64,000 bases of DNA, taken from Ignisphaera sp. (GTDB lineage: Archaea > Thermoproteota > Thermoprotei_A > Sulfolobales > Ignisphaeraceae). The stretch covers positions 62,001-126,000 of the forward strand of contig JAVYNU010000004.1 of assembly GCA_038735125.1 (NCBI GenBank), written 5' to 3'. Made by a program: the position numbers and the translations under genes. Below the pieces are notes generated by a model. It was not told the origin of the DNA. It worked only from the letters and a program-made list of their open reading frames with translations, and did no database searches. Each line of letters begins with the position of its first letter. The first letter of the stretch is position 1. Positions 7,537 to 17,198 of this stretch are shown one piece after another.

Positions 7537-9847
7537 TATTCAGAACCCTCTTAGAGGCTATAACTATTTGACCAAGTGCTATCCCCCCATCGCCTGGGGG
7601 AACCTTCCTAGGCAGTTTAACGCTTATCCCCTCACCCATCAAAGCCTCTTTAACCCCTCTCACAATATGTGTGTTTACAGCTGAGCCACCACTCAAAAAG
7701 ACAGTGTTTACAGTGTTTCTTAGCCCCTTCAAACTCCTCAGCGCTATCATCCCTAACCCGATTCCGAGAGATCTTAGGATTGTCGCTGCCAAGTTGCTCT
7801 CCCTCTTATTCTCGTTGCTCAAAACCCAGTTGAGGAGATCGACAACATCTACCACTAGCCTACCATCAAACATTCTTATCCTTGGCTCATAGTCTAGATA
7901 GACACCGCCATCAGCTAAAGCCTCTAATCTAATGGGTGGCTCACCCTCATATGTTCTAATGGTGCACACCCTTAGAAGCGCCGAGAACGCATCTAGTGTT
8001 CTACCCATGCTCGTCACAATGGCTCCTCGACCACTTTTTGCAAGTATATACGTTATCTCAGCCTCTTTTTCTCTATATGGCAACGAGCTTATCAAATCCC
8101 TTTTCTCCAGTATCCTCATAGTCTCCTCCTCGCTGTAGCCAGCCAGCACTAGAAGTGCTATAAGCGGCTTTACTGGGTAGAGAGCTGCTGTGTCCCCACC
8201 TGGCAAGACAAATGGCTGTAGACTGCCTGTTCTGATAAAGTCTGTGTAGCTTGCTATCATCACCTCTCCACCCCATATACCACCATCAACACCATAGCCT
8301 GTTCCGTCAATTGCTATCCCAACAACCCTCTCATCAACAACACCATGCTCAGCCATGGCAGCTGCTATATGTGCATGGTGGTGCTGAACCTCTGTATACC
8401 CAGCTCCAAAATCTTTTGAAAGCTCTATAGCAAGCCTCTTATTATGGTACAGAGGGTGCATGTCAGCAACAACAGCAGCAGGCTTCAGCCCATAGATTTT
8501 TGCAAACCACATAAGCTCTCTCCTAAGATCATCTAGCTGAGCAGGTTCATCGACATCCCCTATGAACTGCGTCAATACAACCTTGTTCTCAAACGCCACT
8601 GCACCAGCAGTTTGGAGCTCTGCTCCAACAGCTATAGACTCGACCAAATCAAATGGAACCTCTATCCACTCTGGCGCATAGCCCCTAGCCCTTCTGAGAA
8701 AAACTGGCTCTCCATCAGCAAATCTTATAACACTATCGTCAACTCTGTGGACAATCTCCCTCTCATGCTCAACAACATAGTCAACAACTTTGCCAAGCTT
8801 TTCAAAAACACATTTGATGTTTGTGCACATGGGCTCTCCATGAACATTGCCGCTAGTCATTATTAGAAAACCGTCTGGAACCTCTCTCAGTAGAAGCACT
8901 TGAAATCCTGTGTAGGGAAGCATAACACCAACTGTTGAGAGACCAGGTGCAACGTATTTGGATAGCTTGGAACCTCTCCTCTTAGGCAATATAACTATTG
9001 GTCTTTGTGGAGACTCCAAAAGCTCTCTAGCCCCGTCGAAAGGCTCTGCAATTTCCTCAACAACACTGTAGTCCCTTGCCATGATGGCGAAGGGCTGTGC
9101 TGGCCTCCTCTTCCTCTTTCTAAGCTCCAAAACAACACTGTCATCAGATGCAAGACAGGCTATGTGGTAGCCTCCAACACCCTTGATAGCAACTATAGCC
9201 CCTTCCAAGATCTTCTCAACAACAAATCCAACAACATCTTCGACATCTATTCTCCTACCACTAGAATCAAAAACAAATGTCTTTGGGCCACAAACAGGGC
9301 AGCTAATGCCTTGTGCATGGAATCTCCTGATATTGTTGTGATCCCTATAATCAGCTTCGCAAGCAGGGCAGAGCTTGAAGACAGCCATAGAAGTGTTTTC
9401 CCTGTCATACGGAGTTTTAAACATCATAGAGAACCTAGGGCCGCAATTAACACAGCTATTCCAATAGTATCTATAGAACCTTGTACCAGGGTCTAGAATC
9501 TCCCTAACACAATCACTACAAATACCGATGTCGGGGGGTATAATACTCCTCAGAATCTGTATAGACCCACTCTCCCTAATGAAAAACCCTTTGAAGCCTG
9601 CCGGCTCAACCCAATCAACAAAAACCTTTTCAATCCTAGCATTAGGAGGCTTCTCAGAGTAGAGCCTATCGAGAAAAACCCTCAAAACATTTTCATCACC
9701 TTCAACAAAAACCTCAACCTCGCTACCACCCAAATTAACAACATAACCCCCCAAACCAAGTCCAGTAGCAAGTCTATAAACAAAAGGCCTAAAACCAACA
9801 CCTTGAACAACACCAACAATTCTAATGCGAAGAGCCTTAACAACCAT
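7520..9847 (-). CDS. hypF: Carbamoyltransferase HypF
   Basis: HypF makes carbamoyl-AMP from carbamoyl phosphate and ATP and transfers the carbamoyl group to HypE for cyanide synthesis. Domains in order: acylphosphatase-like (IRIVGVVQGVGFRPFVYRL, residues about 4-90); two zinc fingers (CSDC with CVNC, CPAC with CPVC, about 105-190); YrdC-like ATP-binding domain (about 200-380); and a Kae1-like C-terminal domain with VQHHHAHIAAAMAEHG near residue 487 and GTGYGVDGGIWGGE after it. ATG at 9847 is chosen; a TTG at 9856 is also in frame. It is the first gene of the hyp string, with the upstream region shared with the divergent importer. Confidence 0.96.
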   Translation of the reverse strand: MVVKALRIRIVGVVQGVGFRPFVYRLATGLGLGGYVVNLGGSEVEVFVEGDENVLRVFLDRLYSEKPPNARIEKVFVDWVEPAGFKGFFIRESGSIQILRSIIPPDIGICSDCVREILDPGTRFYRYYWNSCVNCGPRFSMMFKTPYDRENTSMAVFKLCPACEADYRDHNNIRRFHAQGISCPVCGPKTFVFDSSGRRIDVEDVVGFVVEKILEGAIVAIKGVGGYHIACLASDDSVVLELRKRKRRPAQPFAIMARDYSVVEEIAEPFDGARELLESPQRPIVILPKRRGSKLSKYVAPGLSTVGVMLPYTGFQVLLLREVPDGFLIMTSGNVHGEPMCTNIKCVFEKLGKVVDYVVEHEREIVHRVDDSVIRFADGEPVFLRRARGYAPEWIEVPFDLVESIAVGAELQTAGAVAFENKVVLTQFIGDVDEPAQLDDLRRELMWFAKIYGLKPAAVVADMHPLYHNKRLAIELSKDFGAGYTEVQHHHAHIAAAMAEHGVVDERVVGIAIDGTGYGVDGGIWGGEVMIASYTDFIRTGSLQPFVLPGGDTAALYPVKPLIALLVLAGYSEEETMRILEKRDLISSLPYREKEAEITYILAKSGRGAIVTSMGRTLDAFSALLRVCTIRTYEGEPPIRLEALADGGVYLDYEPRIRMFDGRLVVDVVDLLNWVLSNENKRESNLAATILRSLGIGLGMIALRSLKGLRNTVNTVFLSGGSAVNTHIVRGVKEALMGEGISVKLPRKVPPGDGGIALGQIVIASKRVLNNGGEH

Positions 9848-9939
9848 GTTAAACAATCCCTGTATAAAATCATCATTAATGTTTCATGGATTTGGCGCTT
9901 TCCATGCTTCATAACGTGACTACAGCTAATAAGGTTATG

Positions 9940-9957
9940 GAGAGTCCATGGATTCTC
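9940..9957. promoter_or_regulatory. Near-perfect palindrome between divergent hyp and importer operons
   Basis: GAGAGTCCATGGATTCTC: the 9-bp arms match at 8 of 9 positions around CCATGG. A looser ATGGAT...TCCAT pair occurs about 40 bp away (near 9886-9905). The site sits in the 237-bp region between hypF (minus) and the permease gene (plus), so it could be an operator for either or both. No regulator is encoded next to it. The function is inferred from symmetry and position only. Confidence 0.4.
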
Positions 9958-10084
9958 TGGATTCGCAGTCCAAAATTTTATGCATTTCTGTTATGCTACT
10001 ATACGCTAATGAAAACTTAAAAAGCTTACACTAGATCGTATTGCTAGATCATAATGTTTGCGGAAATAATATGAGGTGTTATTT

Positions 10085-11104
10085 TTGTCAAAAATAAATC
10101 CATTTGTAATGTTTATATTGAAGAGACTGGGTATTATGGTGCTATCCTTTTTTGTTGCATCAACGATAATGTTTTTACTACCTAGGATAATACCTGGAAA
10201 CCCACTTGCTGTAAAGGTATATCAAATACTTCAACAATCTGCGACAAACCCAGAGATGATTAAGTCTGTGGAGAAGATGCTTATGGATTACTTCAAGCTA
10301 AATAGACCATTGTATGAACAGTACTTCGACTTCCTTATTAACTTACTTCACGGGGATCTAGGAAAATCCATAACATATTTCCCACGAACAGTCAACGAGA
10401 TTGTGGCAATGTATCTCCCATGGACACTCGCCCTGCTTGTCCCAGCAATAATTGCTTCATGGATTGTAGGTAACGTCATTGGTGTGATAGCCGCCATGAA
10501 TAGGGGGAAGATAGTTGACAAGGTGTTGTTGCCTCTGCTAGCAGCTTTGCAGGGTACGCCAGCATATGTTTTTGGAATGTACCTTGTCCTGCTAGCAGTT
10601 GCCACAAAGTGGTTTCCAGCAAGTGGAGCTTATTCACCAAATGTGATACCTTCGTTTTCATGGAGTTTCATAGTTGACTACCTACACCACTATATACTTC
10701 CATTCCTCTCAATATTTCTAACATCACTTGGTGGTTGGGGGCTTAGCATGAGGAACATAGCTATACAAGAGCTATCAATGGATTATATGGACTATGCTAG
10801 GATAATAGGTCTATCACAGAGAAGAACACAGAACTATCTATTCAGGTTATCGGCTTTGCCGCAGATTGTTGGCCTGGCCATAGTGCTTGGGTGGAGCGTT
10901 GCAGGCTCCATAATAACTGAGATTATATTTGCCTATCCAGGTATTGGCAGAGCCCTCTGGACGGCGATACAAGCACAGGACTACATGCTTATCCAGGGAT
11001 ATTTCGTTATATTGATTGGAACTATACTCTTGGCCAACTTCATATCGGAGATAATATTTGCTGTGATAGACCCTAGGGTAAGGTACGCATATGCAGGTGA
11101 GTAG
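10085..11104 (+). CDS. ABC peptide/oligosaccharide importer, permease 1 (DppB/OppB family)
   Basis: First inner-membrane subunit of an Opp/Dpp-type importer. About 339 residues with six predicted helices. The N-terminal helix is followed by MFLLPRIIPGNPLA and a large external loop, and the permease EAA loop appears as SMDYMDYARIIGLSQRR (about residues 230-246). The ending AVIDPRVRY is typical of the family. TTG at 10085 is preferred: GAGGTG stands six bases upstream, and the in-frame GTG at 10076 is part of that SD. The next permease starts 3 bp downstream. In hyperthermophilic archaea this family often imports oligosaccharides as well as peptides. Confidence 0.9.
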   Translation: MSKINPFVMFILKRLGIMVLSFFVASTIMFLLPRIIPGNPLAVKVYQILQQSATNPEMIKSVEKMLMDYFKLNRPLYEQYFDFLINLLHGDLGKSITYFPRTVNEIVAMYLPWTLALLVPAIIASWIVGNVIGVIAAMNRGKIVDKVLLPLLAALQGTPAYVFGMYLVLLAVATKWFPASGAYSPNVIPSFSWSFIVDYLHHYILPFLSIFLTSLGGWGLSMRNIAIQELSMDYMDYARIIGLSQRRTQNYLFRLSALPQIVGLAIVLGWSVAGSIITEIIFAYPGIGRALWTAIQAQDYMLIQGYFVILIGTILLANFISEIIFAVIDPRVRYAYAGE

Positions 11105-11106
11105 TG

Positions 11107-11949
11107 ATGGGCATATTAGCAGATTTGTTTAGAATACCAAAGTTTACTGGAGGGCTAGCAATATTCTTGGCTATTGTAGCCCTCGGCTTGGCGGGTCCCC
11201 TAATATACAGGGTTTCTCCAACAGATATTGTGGGACCTAGGTACACCCCGCCATCGCCTGGTCATCCCCTTGGGATAGACGCCCTAGGCAGAGATGTTCT
11301 AGCGCAACTCCTATATGGCATAAGAGGCTCTTTACTTGTTGGTGCTGTTGCTGCCGGGATTGCGCTAGGTCTATCACTGGTTCTAGGAACCATGGCAGCT
11401 GTATTTGGCGGATTAGTTGATAGGGTGATTATGGTGGTGTCAGAGATATTCATTATCATACCGTCTCTACTCCTCATGATGGTTCTAGCAGCTTATCTGA
11501 GACCAGAGGCCAGAAATATATGGCTCGTAGGATTTGTCATCGGCATAACTTCCTGGGGTGGATGGGCAAGGGGATTCAGATCAAGAACTATGAGCATACT
11601 ACAGTCAGAGTTCATTAAGATGGCTATACTGTCTGGCGCATCTAGAACCAGCATAATATTGAGGGATATCGTGCCAATAATATCGCCATATATATTAGCA
11701 TCACTCGCAATGCTATTCACATCAGCTATAACAGCCGAAGTTGGTTTAACCATTGTTGGCGTTGGCATGACAAAGGACATTACGCTTGGACTCATACTCT
11801 ACATAGCACAGCTATATGCAAACATTACACAAGGTATTTGGTGGACAGTTGTCCCGCCTACGTTAGTTATGATACTGATATACCTCTCATTATACCTAGT
11901 CGCAATATCCCTAGACGAGTACTTCTCACCAAAGCTTGGAACAGCATGA
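11107..11949 (+). CDS. ABC peptide/oligosaccharide importer, permease 2 (DppC/OppC family)
   Basis: Second permease, about 280 residues. Family marks are the N-terminal YTPPSPGHPLGIDALGRDVL, which is the DppC hallmark, and the EAA-type loop EFIKMAILSGASRTSIILRD. The last helix ends ISLDEYFSPKLG. ATG at 11107 follows GGTGA by six bases; GTG at 11104 overlaps the stop of the previous gene. It would pair with the DppB-type subunit to form the pore. Confidence 0.92.
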   Translation: MGILADLFRIPKFTGGLAIFLAIVALGLAGPLIYRVSPTDIVGPRYTPPSPGHPLGIDALGRDVLAQLLYGIRGSLLVGAVAAGIALGLSLVLGTMAAVFGGLVDRVIMVVSEIFIIIPSLLLMMVLAAYLRPEARNIWLVGFVIGITSWGGWARGFRSRTMSILQSEFIKMAILSGASRTSIILRDIVPIISPYILASLAMLFTSAITAEVGLTIVGVGMTKDITLGLILYIAQLYANITQGIWWTVVPPTLVMILIYLSLYLVAISLDEYFSPKLGTA

Positions 11950-11959
11950 GGTAGGGACA

Positions 11960-12955
11960 ATGGGATACGCAGTTGAAACAGTTGATCTAAGAGCATACTA
12001 CATACTTAGGAGAGGCTCCGTCAAGGCTGTTGATGGAGTTAATCTCAGAATCGGTGAGAGAGAGATCGTTGGTGTTGTTGGGGAGAGTGGATGCGGTAAA
12101 TCAACACTTTCAAGAGCTCTTGCACTAGACTTTGTCCCTCCACTAAAGCTTATTGGAGGAAAAATAATTATTGATGGAGAGGATGTAACTAGTATTCCCA
12201 TATCAGAGGCTAGAAAGAGGGTTGCAGGTACAAAAATATCTCTCATACCACAGTCAGCAATGAATGCAATTATACCTGTTGCAAGAGTGAGGGACTATAT
12301 CGTGGATGTTGTAAAGGAGAAGACTGGTATGCCAAAAGAGAGAATATTAGATATGGCTAGAAAGAGATTTGAGGAAATAGGTCTTCCCTCAGTAGCCCTA
12401 GACATGTACCCATTCGAACTATCAGGTGGTATGAGACAAAGAGTCTTGATTGCTCTGGCAACACTTCTAAATCCATCTCTTTTAATAGCAGATGAACCTA
12501 CATCAGCATTGGATGTATCGACACAGAAAATGGTTCTAACAACTCTATACAATGTTTTCAAAATGGGCTTAACAAAGAGCATCATGTTTATAACACATGA
12601 TATTGCCACAGTAAGGCAAATAGCGACTAGAATAGTTGTTATGTATGCAGGTAAAATAGTTGAGGATGGTCCAACAGAGAATCTTATACATAACCCATTA
12701 CATCCATACTCCAAAGCACTAATGTATTCAATTCTAACACCAGAGCCAGAGATTAGAAAGAGAGTTGGGCAGACCGGTGGAATTGCAGGTGAGCCACCAA
12801 GTCTAATTAATCCACCACCTGGCTGTAGGTTTCATCCTAGATGCCCGTTTGCTATGGATATCTGTAGAAAGGAAGAACCACCTCTGGTAGAAGTTGATAA
12901 GAATCGTTTTGTTGCATGCTGGCTCTATGCAAAAAGTAGAGGTGGAAACTTATGA
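11960..12955 (+). CDS. ABC importer ATP-binding protein (DppD/OppD family)
   Basis: ATPase of about 331 residues. Walker A GESGCGKSTLSRAL, signature LSGGMRQRVLIAL, Walker B SLLIADEPTSALD and switch histidine FITHDIATVRQ are intact. The C-terminal extension has the Opp/Dpp cysteine motif (CRFHPRCPFAMDIC and a later C), which binds a [4Fe-4S] cluster or metal in relatives. ATG at 11960 follows GAGGTAGGG, so the in-frame TTG at 11936, inside the permease gene, is rejected. It overlaps the next ATPase gene by 4 bp (ATGA). Confidence 0.93.
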   Translation: MGYAVETVDLRAYYILRRGSVKAVDGVNLRIGEREIVGVVGESGCGKSTLSRALALDFVPPLKLIGGKIIIDGEDVTSIPISEARKRVAGTKISLIPQSAMNAIIPVARVRDYIVDVVKEKTGMPKERILDMARKRFEEIGLPSVALDMYPFELSGGMRQRVLIALATLLNPSLLIADEPTSALDVSTQKMVLTTLYNVFKMGLTKSIMFITHDIATVRQIATRIVVMYAGKIVEDGPTENLIHNPLHPYSKALMYSILTPEPEIRKRVGQTGGIAGEPPSLINPPPGCRFHPRCPFAMDICRKEEPPLVEVDKNRFVACWLYAKSRGGNL

Positions 12956-13755
12956 GTACAATTCTAGAAGTAGAGAACTTAACAAAGATATATGAGATTG
13001 GATACATAAGGAAAAGACGAATAACAGCTGTTGACAAAGTATCCTTTAGTGTAAGAAAAGGAGAGATAATCTCTTTGGTAGGCGAATCAGGATCTGGTAA
13101 AACAACAACTGCTAGAATGATTCTAAGGTTGATTAAGCCTACAAGTGGTGCTATAAAGTTTATGGGCAGAGATATTTGGAGAGATCTAAAGAGCAACTCT
13201 GACTTAAGATGGTATTGGAGAAATGTCAATGGGGTTTTTCAAGATCCTTTCTCATCATTCAATCCAACCCATAGAATTAGAGACTTTATGTACAGAGCAT
13301 TCAATTTGTTTAACGAGAGGCTAGACACTAACGCTAAAGACAAGCTTGTAAGAGAAGCGCTCCAGATGGTTGGTCTAATACCAGATGAGGTTCTGAATAG
13401 AAGACCGTTTGAGCTATCTGGAGGCATGAGACAAAGGGTTATGATAGCAAGAATATTTTTGATAAGGCCTATGCTTGTTTTAGCAGATGAGCCAACGAGC
13501 ATGATAGACGCAACATTGAGACTAGGGATACTAAAACTATTCTCAAAGCTGAGAGAAGAGATTGGAACAGCCATAATATTCATAACACATGACATGGGTT
13601 TAGCTTATTATATCTCAGACAGGATAATGATTATGTATAGAGGCAAAATAATTGAGGAAGGAACACCTGATGAGATTGTGAACAGCCCTAAGCATGAATA
13701 TACGCGCAACCTGCTAGATTCTATACCAAAGCTATACACATCCTGGTTTGGATGA
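12952..13755 (+). CDS. ABC importer ATP-binding protein (DppF/OppF family)
   Basis: Partner ATPase, 267 residues. Walker A GESGSGKTTTARMIL, signature LSGGMRQRVMIARIF, Walker B LVLADEPTSMID and FITHDMGLAYYI are present. It is shorter than most DppF proteins because it ends soon after the core (IPKLYTSWFG) and lacks the cysteine-containing C-terminal extension that its DppD partner keeps. The ATGA overlap with the upstream gene indicates coupling. It is the last gene before the separately promoted binding-protein gene. Confidence 0.92.
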   Translation: MSTILEVENLTKIYEIGYIRKRRITAVDKVSFSVRKGEIISLVGESGSGKTTTARMILRLIKPTSGAIKFMGRDIWRDLKSNSDLRWYWRNVNGVFQDPFSSFNPTHRIRDFMYRAFNLFNERLDTNAKDKLVREALQMVGLIPDEVLNRRPFELSGGMRQRVMIARIFLIRPMLVLADEPTSMIDATLRLGILKLFSKLREEIGTAIIFITHDMGLAYYISDRIMIMYRGKIIEEGTPDEIVNSPKHEYTRNLLDSIPKLYTSWFG

Positions 13756-13852
13756 CCAATTATCCAATGCAAAACATGATGTAGACTGAATATTAGGTCA
13801 TGAACTGTTTTTACTTAATAATCTGTTTTTAATGTTAAATGTACAGCTAAAA

Positions 13853-13860
13853 TTTTTAAA
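13853..13860 (+). promoter_or_regulatory. TATA box for the solute-binding protein gene
   Basis: TTTTTAAA lies 40-50 bp before the TTG start at 13901. Transcription would begin near 13883 and give a short leader that contains AGGTG. T-rich stretches at 13807-13835 lie after the upstream ATPase gene and may end that transcript. A dedicated promoter would let the binding protein be made in excess over the importer, as is usual. Confidence 0.55.
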
Positions 13861-13900
13861 CCTCTCACAACAGTATGTAGAATTCTAGTAGGTGTGTAGC

Positions 13901-16012
13901 TTGAGTCTCGGTAAAAAATCATATATGGTAATAGCAACACTAATGGCTCTAGTTATAATAGCATCGACAATTATGATATACGGACAGGCCCAGCAGGCAC
14001 CCCCAAGACAGGACACAGTTATAATCTCTACGCAGTGGGGAACCCCAAGCGGCTTCAACATCTTGATACCAAACTATGCAACAGGTTCAAACTATTTGAT
14101 GTACCCAGCTCTCTTTGTCTATGGCCCATATAGCGACGATTTTGTGCCCTACCTTGCAAATAGCTGGAGGTGGGTAGATCCCCTAACACTAGAAATAAAG
14201 ATTAAGCCAGATGCTTATTGGTGGGATGGTCTGCCTATAACAGCTGATGACGTTAAATGGAGTTTTGATGTAAACAAGCTTTGCAGCACATCATTTAGCT
14301 ATATATGGAACTATCTATCAAGCGTTGATGCGGTTGACAGCACTACAGTTAGATTTAAGCTAAATCCAAACAATGTTAACTACTTCAGAATAACAGATGT
14401 TCTAACAGTATTCGTCTTGCCCAAGCATAGATGGGAACAACTATACAACCAAATGGGCTGCAAGATTGCCACAGACTTCAAAGATGATGACCCAAGTAAA
14501 ATAGTTGGAGGCGGACCATACAAACTATATTACTATACAGCAGACTCATGGACATTCATAAGAGTTGACCTGCTAGGCATCAAATGGTGGGGCGAGAAAT
14601 ACTTTGGATACCCAGCACCAAAGTATGTTATGCACATAACACCTCAAAGCGATGAGCAAGTAAGGCTTGCCTGGATCAATGGCGAAAGAGATCAGATGTC
14701 GCACTTTGTCGATAGGCTCTGGGAGATAATTCAGCAAAATCCAAAGAGAGGTACCTTCGATAACCACAATTGTCCACCATGCTTCTTCGGAGGTAGCGTA
14801 GTGTTCTTTGCATTCAACTTGAATAAGTATCCATTCAATGATGTGAGGGTTAGAAAAGCGCTGTACTACGCGTTGCTCGCAAACAATATGGAGGCATTGA
14901 AGCAGGCTTCACTAAATGCCTACTCAGGCTATCTCTTGCCAGCAAAGCTCTATCCAGTGCCTATAATACCCGGTATAGAGAGAACCGAGCACTACCTAGC
15001 CAAAGATCTTGTAAACGCATTCATGGCCAATGCTACACTAGACAATGCCAAGAAACTTCTTGACGAAGCTGGGATCAAAGACATAAACGGTGACGGCATT
15101 AGAGAACTCCCCAATGGACAGCACTTCTCATTCACAATATATGCTGTAACAGGCTGGGTCCCAGTAATAGGCTCTGCAAACATGTTTGCACAGTTCTGGA
15201 GAAGCACCCTAGGTGTTGACGCAAACGTTCAAACACTCGATTTCTCAACACTGTGGAATAAGATTGTGCAGGGAGACTACGATTCTGTTTGGTGGATGCA
15301 CAGCACAAGACTTGGGCCTGCATCGCCATGGGTTAACTTCGATGTTGCCATGGACTCTAGACTACCTAGACAGCCATGGACAGGGCCAATATCTGGCTAC
15401 AACAATTCAGAGGTAAATGCCATACTTGATCAAATTGGCAGAACATTTGATGATGCACAGAGGATTCAGCTATTCAGAAAACTGCAGGAAATATGGCTTA
15501 GAGACCTGCCAATGCTTATCTTAGGACAAGACCCACACTGGTATGAGTATTCAGAGGACTACTGGGTTGGCTGGCCAAACACAGATAGAATAGCTAAGTA
15601 CGGCTCATTCTATGCAACAACATGGGATCCAGGATTCCTATTCGTACTATACGAGCTAAAACCAGCATCACAGGTAACATCACCAGACATAGACACTGTA
15701 CCAGCATTCCTAAAGCCACAGAACAGAATACCGGCTGCAAAGTTCTTCGCAGATCTACAAGCTGTTGCAACACAAGCAACAACAACTGCACCACAAACAC
15801 TACCACCAACACAAGTAGTTTTACCAACACAAACAGTTACAGTTCCATACACGATCACAACAACAGTAAAATCAACAATAACCTCGTTATCAACAACAGT
15901 ATCTGTATCAACAACAACAATAGCTCAAACAAATTGGACTATGACAACAGTGTTAGCAGTAGTGCTTCTAGTAATCGGAATAGCCATTGGATGGGTTATA
16001 AAAAGAAAATAG
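13901..16012 (+). CDS. Extracellular solute-binding protein, family 5 (DppA/OppA type)
   Basis: Membrane-anchored receptor for the upstream importer, about 703 residues. It has an N-terminal hydrophobic signal (VIATLMALVIIASTIMI) and a family 5 core (FVPYLANSWRWVDPLTLEIKI, WWDGLPITADDVKWSF, FNDVRVRKALYYAL). A Thr-rich linker (about residues 625-675) leads to a C-terminal helix (VLAVVLLVIGIAIGWVIKRK). This signal, receptor, ST-rich stalk and anchor arrangement is typical of archaeal binding proteins. TTG at 13901 is preferred, six bases after AGGTG; GTG at 13892 belongs to the SD. The ligand cannot be read from sequence. Confidence 0.92.
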   Translation: MSLGKKSYMVIATLMALVIIASTIMIYGQAQQAPPRQDTVIISTQWGTPSGFNILIPNYATGSNYLMYPALFVYGPYSDDFVPYLANSWRWVDPLTLEIKIKPDAYWWDGLPITADDVKWSFDVNKLCSTSFSYIWNYLSSVDAVDSTTVRFKLNPNNVNYFRITDVLTVFVLPKHRWEQLYNQMGCKIATDFKDDDPSKIVGGGPYKLYYYTADSWTFIRVDLLGIKWWGEKYFGYPAPKYVMHITPQSDEQVRLAWINGERDQMSHFVDRLWEIIQQNPKRGTFDNHNCPPCFFGGSVVFFAFNLNKYPFNDVRVRKALYYALLANNMEALKQASLNAYSGYLLPAKLYPVPIIPGIERTEHYLAKDLVNAFMANATLDNAKKLLDEAGIKDINGDGIRELPNGQHFSFTIYAVTGWVPVIGSANMFAQFWRSTLGVDANVQTLDFSTLWNKIVQGDYDSVWWMHSTRLGPASPWVNFDVAMDSRLPRQPWTGPISGYNNSEVNAILDQIGRTFDDAQRIQLFRKLQEIWLRDLPMLILGQDPHWYEYSEDYWVGWPNTDRIAKYGSFYATTWDPGFLFVLYELKPASQVTSPDIDTVPAFLKPQNRIPAAKFFADLQAVATQATTTAPQTLPPTQVVLPTQTVTVPYTITTTVKSTITSLSTTVSVSTTTIAQTNWTMTTVLAVVLLVIGIAIGWVIKRK

Positions 16013-16015
16013 AAC

Positions 16016-16038
16016 CTTTTTATTAATTTTTTTATTAA
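16016..16038 (+). terminator. T-rich terminator after the binding-protein gene
   Basis: CCTTTTTATTAATTTTTTTATT begins 4 bp after the stop codon. Two T-runs without a stem fit archaeal intrinsic termination. Confidence 0.55.
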
Positions 16039-16108
16039 ATATCGTGTCTATTCTTAATCTGATCACAGAAAATATTTGCTCTCAACTTTGTAAAAAGAAA
16101 GTTTAGTG

Positions 16109-17122
16109 CTATACACCTCCAAGTCTTTTGTTTTTAGCAAAATCTTTGACAATTGGATTTACAGCGTTTGGGGGTTCCTCGCCTCTGAGAACACTTATAA
16201 CATTCTTGGCGACTGTTATTGCCATAGCTCTTCTACAATCCTCTGTTAGCCATGCTATATGAGGTGTTAGTATAGTGTTTCTAAGTCTAGTTAATTCATC
16301 GTCTGATGGTATAGGTTCTACATAGAAGACATCGAGTGCTGCACCAGCTATTTTGCCGTTCTTCAGCACATTTACAAGAGCTTTGTGGTCTATTACGGCA
16401 CCTCTGGAAATGTTGATTAGGATAGCGTTTGACTTCATTAAAGAGAATTCTCTTTCTCCTAGCAACCCCCTTGTTCTATTGGTTAGGGGAACAGACACAA
16501 CTATGAAATCAGATCTTTTAAGTAACTCGTCTAGCTGAACATATTCAACTCCTAGTTTATTTTCATGCTCAAGCTTTCTCTCAATGTCGTAGTATACTAT
16601 TTTGAGTCCAAAGCCCCTGGCCCTCTCAGCTATCCTAGAACCTATTCTGCCAAGACCTATAATACCCAGCGTCTTCCCCTTTAAGCCAACACCAACGAAA
16701 AACCTGCTTTCAAATGGGTTCTCAAACCATTTGCCAGACCTAACAAAATCGTCAGCCTCACAAACTTTCCTAGCCAGGCAAAGAAGCAATGCAATAGCAT
16801 GATCTGCTACAGCATCAAAGAGCTCGTCAACAGGTGTTATGGTAACCCAGATGCCAAGCCTTGTAGCAGCATCAACATCAATATTATCGTATCCAACGCC
16901 ATGTCTAGCTACAACAAGAAGTCTTTCAGAGCTCTCCAGAACTCTTCTAGTAAATGGCTCTACACCCATAGACACAACAGCATCAAAGTTTCTTATAGCA
17001 TCGATTAGCTCATCCTCTTTTCTAAGAGGCTTTGAAGCTATAACAACTTCAGCTACATTCCCAAGTATGCTAATACCCTCCTCATGTATTGGAGCTGTTA
17101 GCAAAACTCTGGGCCTTCCCAT
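16109..17122 (-). CDS. D-isomer-specific 2-hydroxyacid dehydrogenase
   Basis: NAD(P)-dependent reductase of the phosphoglycerate/glyoxylate dehydrogenase family, 337 residues. The Rossmann motif is LGIIGLGRIGSRIAERARGF (about 150-169). Catalytic residues are R in NISRGAVIDH (about 238), E in EPIPSDDELTR (about 267) and H in LTPHIAWLTEDC (about 286). No ACT or other serine-feedback domain follows, so it could act on phosphoglycerate, glyoxylate, hydroxypyruvate or another 2-keto acid. It is divergent from the aldolase gene 67 bp away, which also handles 2-keto acids, so a joint sugar-acid role is possible. Confidence 0.9.
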   Translation of the reverse strand: MGRPRVLLTAPIHEEGISILGNVAEVVIASKPLRKEDELIDAIRNFDAVVSMGVEPFTRRVLESSERLLVVARHGVGYDNIDVDAATRLGIWVTITPVDELFDAVADHAIALLLCLARKVCEADDFVRSGKWFENPFESRFFVGVGLKGKTLGIIGLGRIGSRIAERARGFGLKIVYYDIERKLEHENKLGVEYVQLDELLKRSDFIVVSVPLTNRTRGLLGEREFSLMKSNAILINISRGAVIDHKALVNVLKNGKIAGAALDVFYVEPIPSDDELTRLRNTILTPHIAWLTEDCRRAMAITVAKNVISVLRGEEPPNAVNPIVKDFAKNKRLGGV

Positions 17123-17198
17123 TGCAGTTCACAAAATATGTTGGCAAAAGCTATAGCTTTAAATTTTTGGGGAAATAGCTAGCTAGTGGGTGAATAGA

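Noticed and set aside
9850-9880. TGATGA-like C box upstream of hypF on the minus strand
   Set aside because: No CTGA box or second C' box at the right distance; the region is AT-rich promoter sequence.
15594-16026. Several long frames on both strands over the end of the binding-protein gene
   Set aside because: They arise from the low-complexity Thr codons of the stalk region.
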